From assembly GCA_015680685.1 (NCBI GenBank), contig MNCI01003613.1, positions 876,120 through 915,732 of the forward strand: a stretch of 39,613 nucleotides of DNA, in the 5' to 3' direction. This document shows positions 1-7,661 of this stretch, one piece after another. Position numbers and translations under genes: made by a program. The DNA comes from Gnetum montanum. Its lineage: Eukaryota; Streptophyta; Gnetopsida; Gnetales; Gnetaceae. A model generated the notes under the pieces. It made no database searches. It saw nothing but the letters and a program-made list of their open reading frames with translations, and was not told the DNA's origin. Each line of letters starts with the position of its first letter. The stretch's first letter is position 1.

Positions 1-2
1 AG

Positions 3-571
3 AGTAGTAAAATAGCTCGCTGGAAGGCTATCACGGCAGAATTCAATCTGCACTATATTGGCCAATCATCTACGAAAGGCCAGGCGATAGCTGACTAGTT
101 AATAACTTCACCGATTAACAATCAGGCGACTATAGAGCCAGAGTTCCCTGACGAACATGTACATAGTTTAAGCCCTCTCTTGACAGGCCCCGAAGCAACG
201 TTGTATTTCGACGGAGCTTCAACTGCTAGAGGTGGCAGTGCTACCACTGTTATTACGCTATCGCCTGAGGATGTGCGTCTGCACACTTATCGCCTGACCT
301 TCCCCTGTACAAACAATGTGGCAGAGTACGAGGGGATCCTCAGGGGGTTAATAACTGCCAGCAAACTCGATGTTAGACACTTGGTGATTAGGGGCGATTC
401 AATGCTTGTCATAAATCAGATCACAGGATTCTATGCTTACAAGGCTGTACATTTGCAGCCCTACTACGATAAAGCTAAAGATCTTCTAAGCTGATTTGCG
501 ACCATCGATGTCCAGCACGTTCCATGCACGGACAACACACTGGCTAACACACTAGCTACACTGGCTCTGAA
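3..571 (+). pseudogene. pol: Pol fragment: RNase H end and archaeal-type RNase H (element A)
   Basis: Residues from 3-95 (IARWKAITAEFNLHYIGQ) match the end of the standard Ty3/gypsy RNase H and its linker to the second domain. From about 195 the archaeal-type RNase H begins: YFDGAS carries the first acidic residue, TNNVAEYEG the Glu, and IRGDSMLVINQ the second Asp, followed by an HVP..DN.LAN.LA tail. In the tail the last Asp of the family pattern (AD.LA) reads Asn, a G-to-A change. This domain removes RNA from the RNA/DNA hybrid during reverse transcription. In-frame stops at 96-98 (TAG) and 492-494 (TGA) interrupt it; no frameshift is seen. RT itself would lie left of the window. Confidence 0.85.
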
Positions 572-572
572 C

Positions 573-1922
573 GTGCCTTCACATCTTTTTGACACCTGTC
601 CTGCGTTGACAACAGACTGCGCAGATCCTATCATTCAGACGGTGCAAATCTCCTCTCTTCTCGAGGAAAGCACACCTGAATGGTACGACGACATTAAAAC
701 TTACCTTTTACAAGGCGAGCTACCATCTGAATTGCCACATGCGCAGAAAGATGCGATCCATAAGCGGGCTAGGCAATACGTCATCATCGGAGACAGCACT
801 CTTTGTAGACGCTCCTTTGATGGCGTGCTGCTTACTTGCGTTGACAAAACCCAAGCACAGCATATAGTCGGCGAAGTTCACGAGGGACTGTGAGGCGGCC
901 ACGTAGCACCACGGGCTATGGCCCTAAAAATCCGTCGCTTAGGATACTACTAGCTGTGCATGGAAAAGGATTGCCTGACAAAGGTTAAAACTTGTGACAC
1001 ATGTCAACGTCATGCGAATCTCATGCACGTGTCACCTACAGAACTACATACAACGCAGATAACATGGCCATTTCAACGATGGGGACTAGACATTATAGGC
1101 CCCATCACGCCGAAATCTTCCGCAGGTCATAGCTTCATTATTACCGCTACTGAGTATTTTACAAAGTGGGTAGAGGCTGTTCCCCTGCGGAAGATCACGT
1201 CTCAGCAGATTTTCCATTTTATCCTGGACAATATAGTAACCATATTTGGTCTCCCGATGACTATCGTGACCGACAATGGGCCACAGTTTAGTAGCACGGA
1301 AACCAAATCCTTCTGTGATAACCTGGGCATTAGACAATCTTCTTCTTCCCCCTATTACCCGCAAGAGAATGGTCAAGCTGAAGCAACAAACAAGGTGATC
1401 ATCAATCTGCTCAAGAAAATGCTCGACAGCAACAAAAGGCAGTGGCACGAACAGATCCTCTATGTGCTATGGGCGTATCGTACTACCTGTAGGACGGCCA
1501 CGGGTAGTATGCCCTATAGTCTAGTTTACGGGTCTGAAGTAGTGCTGCCTCTCGAGTTGCAAATTCCTTCTCTGAGAATGGCCCTCTCCACGGTTATAAA
1601 TGAGGCTCAACACACTGAGTCTCGGATCGCGGATCTGGATTCAGTAGAAGAGAAGCGGATACAAGCTCTTAACACGATTGAAAGATATCAAGACAAACAG
1701 AGACAGAAACATCGACACAACCCTTAACAGCGCTCTATCAAGAAAGGAGATCTAGTTCTCAAGGCTGTGCGTGAACCAGTAGGCAAGTTCTCTGCAAACT
1801 GGAAAGGTCCTTTCTTGGTGGTTGACGCATACAGCAACGGAGCATTCAAGTTAGCAGACGTCAACAACAATGAATTACCAAACCCTATAAATCATGTGTA
1901 TTTGAAGCGGTATTACATGTAG
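573..1922 (+). pseudogene. pol: Integrase of element A, with internal stops
   Basis: Begins with a linker (PEWYDDIKTYL), then an HHCC zinc-binding region (HIVGEVHEGL, then CLTKVKTCDTC around 974-1010). The catalytic core follows: Asp in WGLDIIGPI, Asp in VTDNGPQF and Glu in NGQAEATNK, so the D-D-E triad is intact. The C-terminal module reads KKGDLVLKAV then WKGPFLVV, the GPF/Y motif, ending in VYLKRYYM and a natural TAG at 1920-1922. Stops at 891-893 (TGA), 951-953 (TAG) and 1725-1727 (TAA) break it. The second falls where Tat integrases have Trp after GYY, and the third where Gln is plausible, so single transitions explain both. All parts stay in one frame with the RNase H upstream. It would insert the cDNA into host DNA if intact. 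Confidence 0.9.
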
Positions 1923-1960
1923 CAGCATCTACAGTGTCGACAGCAGGTATAGCAATACAC

Positions 1961-2428
1961 GTCCACTACGACGCTAAACTGGCATTCCCTGCACGCGTCC
2001 GCCATGATGCTAAACTGGCAATATTCGTCCGCTATGACGCTAAATTGGCAAGTTGTAACCGTCCGCTACGACGTAAAACTGGCAATGTTGTACAGGTCCG
2101 CCAAGACGAAAAACTGGCATCTCTTACACGCGTCCGCCATGACGTTAAACTGGCAAAGGTAAGTAGCCGTTTGTTGGGACGTAAAACCAGCACAGCTCTA
2201 TCCTTGGGTCATGACACGAAACTGACATCCACAGCACGGTCTACTGAGACCATAAATCAGACACGCCACCGTCCGCTACGACGTAAAACTAGCATTTCTC
2301 GGTCTGCCCGGACTTTAAACTAGGACCATGGTCTGCTGGGACTTAAAACCAGCAATGACAGTCTACCAGGACTTAAAACCGGGACTTACAGACTGCTGCC
2401 ATGTAAATCAAGCGAGCGTGATCATCTC
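1961..2428 (+). repeat. 30-36 bp tandem array after integrase (element A)
   Basis: About 14 diverged units, each with a core close to GTCCGCYACGACGTAAAACT followed by GGCA or AGCA and a variable 6-12 base tail. The first six units (1961-2160) are the best preserved. It starts about 40 bases after the pol stop. The same core recurs in element B (11028-11310) and on the minus strand in element E (30078-30302). Tat/Ogre elements are known for variable tandem repeats in this 3' untranslated position. A translation of part of the array gives peptides such as VRHDAKLA, but unit lengths are not multiples of three and the B and E arrays contain stops, so it is most likely noncoding. Confidence 0.85.
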
Positions 2429-3470
2429 TGTATAGTTGCACAACAAACGAGGTGGGATACTGGGATAGTCCCAGCGTCGCCACCTCACTGGCATCCTAAT
2501 GATTCCTCGGATAAGTTGAGAGGCATCTTACTGATCCCTCAGAGATGCCGCCGCTGCGCCCACTACAACGGTGGTACCTCTGAGAGTTTAGTCTCACCAG
2601 CTGGAGCCCCGACGAAATCCTCAATGACAGTGACCTCGGCGACCTCCGCCGATCATCGCTATCGGACGCTAGCTTTGCAAATTCATCTAGCTAGTTCCCT
2701 GTACAACCAGTTAGTTGCACTGTGTCTGATGCCTTTTGGCGAAGATATGTTGGGCCAATCGTCAGGATTGGCGGCTCCACCCTCATGCTCCAGCTCCTTC
2801 TTCATGGCCTAATCGCTCTATCTCGCATCAAACGGTGCTCGTTTCGACAACCTCGCCTCTTATTCGCATGAGCAATGGTGTCCGCTATTTTTCTTCTGTG
2901 GTTGCAAGTTACTTGTTTCGAGGACGTCGTTCAAAGATGCGTTCACCTGAGCGGTGAAGAAAAACGGCGTCTTGAGATGGCTGCTCAAGTTTGCCCAACC
3001 ACTTAGAACTGCATACCTCTCATAATCCTACCCTTAGCTCTTATCTCGTTTCATCCCTACCACCCGCTTCCCGTACGCAAGTATCTATTTTCCACACTCA
3101 CACTAGCAGAGATATCGCAGAAGTGATGCACCGTGATCCTTTTGCAAGCATTCCTGCTATAATCAGTGACAGAGAGATCTCAGGCTGATGCGCTACGCTC
3201 GTCTGAAAGCATTCCTGTTGACATACGTGTGCGTACGTTTCTACGCGCTCAGTAAGCGTATTCCATACTCCTACCATCGTGACTCATTTTACGTCTTCTC
3301 TGACCCTGTTTCCTACTGTGTCATTCTATCTCCCATTCCCTCCAGCTTTGCTCTTCCATGTTGATAGGGAAATCCTTGAGTAGCCATGGATGGACGCTGT
3401 TCTTGCTTCTACCAATCCGGTGTTTCGTATTCTTTGTCGACGTCTTTCGGGCAAGCCCTCCAACCGTCAA
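2429..3470 (+). other. Noncoding 3' spacer of element A
   Basis: No ORF of convincing length or recognisable protein. The segment joins the repeat array to the polypurine tract. Its last 130 bases (TTCGTATTCTTTGTCGACG, then CCAACCGTCAACAAAGAGG) resemble bases 12130-12190 of element B, showing that A and B share their 3' internal end. Confidence 0.7.
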
Positions 3471-3484
3471 CAAAGAGGGGCCAT
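3471..3484 (+). promoter_or_regulatory. Polypurine tract of element A
   Basis: CAAAGAGGGGCCAT lies directly before the LTR tip TGAAACACC. Matching tracts precede the LTRs of B (12179-12192) and E (minus strand, 28546-28558, AAAGAGGAGCCAA). This is the expected primer site for plus-strand DNA synthesis. Confidence 0.85.
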
Positions 3485-3799
3485 TGAAACACCATGAAAA
3501 TTGCGAGTTGGCCTCAGGCAAAGATCCGCAATTCAGGCAAGGATGCATGTCAGAATTCCAGAAGGGAGAATAAGACAGAGCAACACCAAGAGGCGCGTAG
3601 CATCAAGTCCTCAACTTCTTGTGCAAATTCCTAATCTTACTATGTTTTCTCTGTTTACACTATATCACACGACGTAGCGTAATGGCGCTTAGCATGATTC
3701 TGTTTAAAGATAGTCCGGCATCAGAAGGCTAGTTACTTTGGCATAGGGAGAAGCTTGAGCAGCGTAATATGCGACTTCTTGTATATTTTGCAAAGTCTT

Positions 3800-4064
3800 T
3801 TGTTCAAGGTCAGGTTTACGCTCTGTTACGCACGGCAGCGTAATGAGCTCCAAAACAGTCAAAGGCAAAGTCTAAGAAAGTGTGATTGCTCATCATACGC
3901 TCATCACGCAATGTAGCGTATCACAGCGTATTGCGTCGCCAAGTTAGCCATTGTTTACGCTTCATTACGCGTGGCTACGTAAGCAAGCGTAAAACAGCTT
4001 GAATCCATTGCTTCCATGTTATGTTACGCTCGTGCATGCAACGCAGCGTGAATGAGCGTAATAT
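3800..4064 (+). repeat. TTACGC/GCGTAA palindrome cluster in the U3 of A
   Basis: Several imperfect inverted repeats with TTACGCTC-type left arms and GAGCGTAA-type right arms, for example around 3818-3848, 3953-3993 and 4020-4064. The solo LTR at 34245-34495 has the same cluster with more regular units. Confidence 0.7.
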
Positions 4065-4110
4065 AACTCAAAGACAGTTGAAACATGCCCAACATGCATC
4101 TATTCTTTAC

Positions 4111-4142
4111 ACGCACAATACGCAAATAAGCGTATTGTGCGT
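4111..4142 (+). other. Perfect 13-bp inverted repeat in the U3 of A
   Basis: ACGCACAATACGC (4111-4123), a 6-base loop (4124-4129) and its exact reverse complement (4130-4142), about 100 bases upstream of the TATA box. The solo LTR has the same structure at 34600-34631, also perfect, with one base pair swapped from T-A to C-G. Confidence 0.85.
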
Positions 4143-4242
4143 AGTCATGAAATCTGACACAAAAATGGTCAAACCAACAGTACCCGAAACATTCGGGACA
4201 CACGTCATCAGGGTTGCGCCTTTTCCACAGGACGTCGCAACC

Positions 4243-4250
4243 TATAAATA
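4243..4250 (+). promoter_or_regulatory. TATA box of the LTR of element A
   Basis: TATAAATA within CCTATAAATACCCCAG. CACGTCATCA lies about 40 bases upstream (4201-4210), a TGACG-type bZIP site on the reverse strand. The TATA box and context are conserved in the solo LTR (34729-34736). Confidence 0.75.
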
Positions 4251-5045
4251 CCCCAGTTGACAAAGATACAAGGGTTGGCAAATCAAAGAAGCAAAGGCAT
4301 TTTTTTGAGCACGGGAGCACTTATCACTTTTGAGCAGAGATACAGAGAGCAGCACTTTGGCAATTGTTGACAGTATCACCTTACAGCAGAGACAGAGCAC
4401 TGTTCGCGTGAGCATCGGCAACAAGAGTAATCGTCCTTTGGAGAAGACACAATTTTCTCCATCAGCGACCACTGGCCATCCTAAACAGAAACTACCTAAG
4501 GCGAAAGAAGCAGATCCAAGATCGTGGGATCATCTTGCACGGTTCGCAGGCTCTATTGGTCAGAAATAGTTGATCAATAGATGTCAGAGCTGGACCTTCC
4601 TTGCATCCCAGCTTTAGCCCACGAGGTAGACCGGACTTCCGTTTGGATAGTTTTCTTGTTGTTTTGTGCTTGCTTTACATCCAGTAATCGGGGTCTCCCC
4701 AGTGTAACGAGATATATAAAATATACATCTTTCAAGTCAAAGCGTAGATCTTGAAACTACGTGTTTTTCTTGTGTTAGCCTCTTCTTATTGTGTTTAGCG
4801 TTATCATCCTTACAATTTGTCTACATCATTTTCCCCTCATTTTGCGATTCCTCGAATCAGATTGTTCCACGAGATATTCTTTGGTTTACTGATTAGTAAG
4901 TCCCTGTCTAATCAACAAGACCGTTCAGGGCGCCGCAGATTCGTTTTTCCAGCATAGCCCTCGCACGGATCCATGGTTAAAACTGTGTACGCGGGATTTG
5001 GTTTGGTATTTTCCAGCTGTCGACGTTTTCCGTCGTTACAATGTG

Positions 5046-5868
5046 GACATAACATCATGGGTGGTGTGGAACGTGGCTTACATAACGGTCGTAGAGTTGG
5101 CATAATCGATGGTGGTGGTGTTGAGAGTTACATGTAGTAATGGTTGTTGTGAGACATAATGGCAATCATGGTGGAAGTTATAGGTAGCACATTGCTGTAA
5201 CTGACGTGCATTACGTGGTAAACATGGGACATGGTTGTAACTGCTGGGCATTACAAGTAGTGGACAACGTGATGGTCCCAGGTGTTATAGAAGTTGTGTA
5301 ATGGCCTAGGTGGTCAGCGTAAACGATGCAGGACATGAGCATTTAAATTAACAAGAACAATTATAAAAGAGGGTAGAAAATGACTAACCAGGACCATCGA
5401 GGGCCTCCCCCTCTCCCACTAGCAGATGTGAATAGGGGATCTCAGTCTCTCTAGCACATAGAACCACAGTTGTGGATGATTAGGCAGCCATTGAGGACTC
5501 GCCTCTTCAACCAGGAAACTAGCAAATAGCGATTTCTCTTTCTTTTATGGAGGATATCAGGCCTCCCTAGCAACTAAGGCAAAGCCTCCTCTTTCCTCCC
5601 TCCTAGTCCACATAGTAGATAACAATAGGAGATAGCAAGATCTGGTAGCCTCCTCTGGCTTCTACAGCGGCTGCAAAGACGACAGGTGTGGGATTTTTGA
5701 AGTGCACATCAACAACAATGTCCGATGTAGTGAACGACAATGGCATAGGTGGTGGTAGCAGTAGGTGCACGATGGCAGTGAGCACGTGGTCAGTGTAGTG
5801 GCGTCGACAACACAACGCACGTTAGAATGGTGACAGCAACGACAGTGTCATCCACATGTTAGATGTAG
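5046..5868. other. Unassigned DNA between elements A and B
   Basis: No convincing coding region. It is rich in TGGTGG, GTAGCA and ACATGG words that look like old degenerate repeats, with a pyrimidine-rich part at 5400-5600. The DNA on the far side of element B (13313-13800) has the same texture (GGTAG, GTAGTAGGTGC), consistent with B having inserted into one older repeat, but I cannot name it. Confidence 0.45.
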
Positions 5869-5873
5869 CAAGG
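5869..5873. repeat. Target-site duplication of element B (left copy)
   Basis: CAAGG immediately before the 5' LTR tip; the identical CAAGG follows the 3' LTR at 13308-13312. Five-base duplications are normal for Ty3/gypsy integration. Confidence 0.88.
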
Positions 5874-6018
5874 TGAAACACCACAAAATTCGGAGCTTAG
5901 TACTTGTCTGACACCAAGAAGGACCCTGAGACCCACGAGCAACCTTGGCTACATGAGATGTCATACATGGCAATCTTGGGGCTTGAAATACTTGGTTTTC
6001 ACTAAGTATATTATGCCA

Positions 6019-6370
6019 GCGTATACGCCCAAGTTCACACCTACAGCATATACGCCCAGCGTATACGCCTGACACCTATAGCGTATACGCCTTGCACTCT
6101 ACAGTGTATACGCCCAGCGTATACGCCTTGCACTCTATGACGTATACGCCTGGCACTCCAGCGTGTACGCCCAAGTACAACCAATGCATACACTCGACAG
6201 CAAGGTCTCCAATGACAGCATGAAGACAACACCGAAGAGCAAGAATTGAAGTAAGTGGGCATCCTTCAGCGTATATGCCCAGCGTATACGCCCGCATCCA
6301 TCAGCGTATACGCCTGGCAGCAGCATCTTCACCCAAGTTCACACGCCTGCCTCACTCAGCGTATACGCCC
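6019..6370 (+). repeat. GCGTATACGC palindrome cluster in the 5' LTR of B
   Basis: About 12 copies of the self-complementary GCGTATACGC, or one-base variants such as GTGTATACGC and GCGTGTACGC, usually preceded by CA and followed by C, at irregular spacing of 12-60 bases. It sits in U3 upstream of the TATA region. The same cluster with fewer units is in the 3' LTR (about 12339-12640). Confidence 0.88.
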
Positions 6371-6423
6371 AACAGATGTAATATATTGTATTTTGGTAAA
6401 GTATGTGCACTAGGTCAATGCGC

Positions 6424-6468
6424 CACGTGTCTCCTAACCCGAGTCTAGCGTAACAACCAGTATATGAA
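6424..6468 (+). promoter_or_regulatory. G-box and degenerate TATA box, 5' LTR of B
   Basis: CACGTG at 6424-6429, in the context GCCACGTGTC typical of abscisic-acid/bZIP sites, then TATATGAA at 6461-6468. The 3' LTR has the same G-box (12698-12703) and an intact TATATAAA (12735-12742), so the 5' promoter has lost its TATA by an A-to-G change or the two were never identical. Confidence 0.7.
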
Positions 6469-7037
6469 TCCCGATTTCCCACTTCACCCAGGTGGGTTGG
6501 CAAAAATCCCGGAGCATACGAGAAAACATTTATGCTGCGCACTAGAGCTAAAACCCTCTTACGCTGGAGAGCTCTGTACGCCGCACACACAGTCTCTACG
6601 CTCCGCCTACCTTGCGAACCAGCCGAGTCATCCCTGCATCCACCGGCGCTTTTCGTCCGCCTTGTGTTCCCTCACAACTACGTTAGACCGGTGCACTATA
6701 CTTTGATTCTGTAATACCATTGTTTACAGTTTACGCTAATTTCTTGCATGTGTTTCTATTTACGCGCGTTTACATTTACGCCCTGTTTACATCGGTTGCG
6801 CTGTTTCGCTTTGTTTACGCTTGCTACGCTGTTTACGCATAACCCAGCGTATAGCACTTCGATGTACGCTCGGGGAAATCCTTGTCTGATCCGCGTGCAG
6901 ACCACCCAAGGTACTCTACCTTCATGCATTCCAACTCACCCTCAGGTGAAGGCAGGGTCTTCTGTGCATGTCCTGCGATCCCACGGTCTCTGTTTTTCCT
7001 TCCAGCCGGAGACCGACGATTTCAAGCGATACAGAAA

Positions 7038-7057
7038 TTGGCGCTAGAAGGAGGGCC
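7038..7057 (+). promoter_or_regulatory. Primer-binding site of element B
   Basis: TTGGCGCTAGAAGGAGGGCC starts four bases after the LTR end. TGG at its start pairs with the CCA terminus of a tRNA. It differs from the TGGCGCCGTTGCC-type site used by D and F, so B and D/F use different tRNAs. I do not assign the tRNA. Confidence 0.82.
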
Positions 7058-7661
7058 TCTGCCTTAAACTAGTTGTGCTTCAGAGCTCTCAGCGTCTATG
7101 CTATGGACTACACGCCGATGTTTTCCGAAAACCTCCCAACATTTACGCTGTATAGTTTAAAACCTTACCTGCAAACTTTCCAACGTCTACGCTGCCCTAT
7201 TTAAAACTTAGCATATACAAATTTCCAGCGTCTACGCTGCTACAGTGTTTTTACGCTGCTACAGTGTTTACGCTGCTATAGTACTGCTACAGTACCGCTA
7301 CAATGTTTTTTCAACAAAAACACCCAAAATAGGCCCGTTTCAAAGCCGAATTCGCTGCGATTCGCACCTACTTCAAACCGGTCTAAGTACTAACGGCCAC
7401 CAACATGGATCACCTTGTCCAAGGCATACAATACACACAACATAATGATTCCGAGATGACTTCCTCTTACCCGAGATCGCCATCCGCGTACGACTACGGT
7501 TCATAATTTTATACTTAGCGAAATTTTCTCCCATTTACGTTGTACACGCTAGACACTTAGAAAAATTTTCAGTGTTCACATGCTGGACACTCTGCACACT
7601 TAGCCCGAAACACACTCGGCACTTTTTAGCTAGCTCGTACGCTGCCCCGTCACACATCACC
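7058..7661 (+). other. Untranslated leader of element B
   Basis: No ORF. Contains a short imperfect tandem repeat at about 7220-7305 built on TTTACGCTGCTACAGTG and GCTACAGTACCGCTAC. The Gag start follows at 7662. Confidence 0.6.

Larger units (their letters stand above)
1..5040 (+). mobile_element. Element A: 3' part of a Tat-lineage Ty3/gypsy LTR retrotransposon
   Basis: The element enters from beyond the left edge and ends at the 3' LTR end at 5040. In order: end of the first RNase H and its connection, a second archaeal-type RNase H, integrase with GPF module, a 30-36 bp repeat array, about 1 kb of noncoding spacer, a polypurine tract and the LTR. Two RNase H domains followed by integrase, plus a repeat-rich 3' untranslated region, are known features of the plant Tat (Ogre/Retand-like) lineage. 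The right target-site copy should be ATGTG (5041-5045); its partner lies outside the window. The element is dead: five internal stop codons interrupt pol, though the frame is otherwise continuous from position 3 to 1922. Confidence 0.88.
3485..5040 (+). repeat. 3' LTR of element A (1556 bp)
   Basis: Starts TGAAACACC right after the polypurine tract and ends GTCGTTACA. It aligns along its length with the solo LTR at 34039-35446: both share the hairpin tip, the U3 palindromes, the TATA box with CCCCAGTTGACAAAGATAC after it, and the tail from CCCTGTCTAATC to TTACA. U3 runs to about 4270. The 5' and 3' tips TG...CA are typical of LTRs. Confidence 0.88.
5874..7033 (+). repeat. 5' LTR of element B (1160 bp)
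   Basis: Starts TGAAACACCACAAAATTCGG and ends AAGCGATACA, four bases before the primer-binding site. It aligns with 12193-13307. Over the first ~145 bases I count six differences between the two copies, all transitions. The copies also differ in the number of palindromic units, accounting for most of the 45-bp length difference. Confidence 0.92.

Noticed and set aside
1934-2323. 129-codon open frame with VRHDAKLA-like peptide repeats
   Set aside because: It is the translation of the noncoding array. Unit lengths vary (30, 34, 35, 36), and the equivalent arrays in B and E contain stops in all frames.
1961-2428. Regularly spaced repeats that might suggest a CRISPR array
   Set aside because: Units are contiguous and diverged, with short variable tails rather than unique spacers, in a plant retrotransposon 3' region; no cas genes.
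5041-5045. Looking for a TSD pair for the 3' LTR of A inside the window
   Set aside because: The bases before the LTR (GCCAT) belong to the polypurine tract, not to the target. The partner must lie beyond the left edge.
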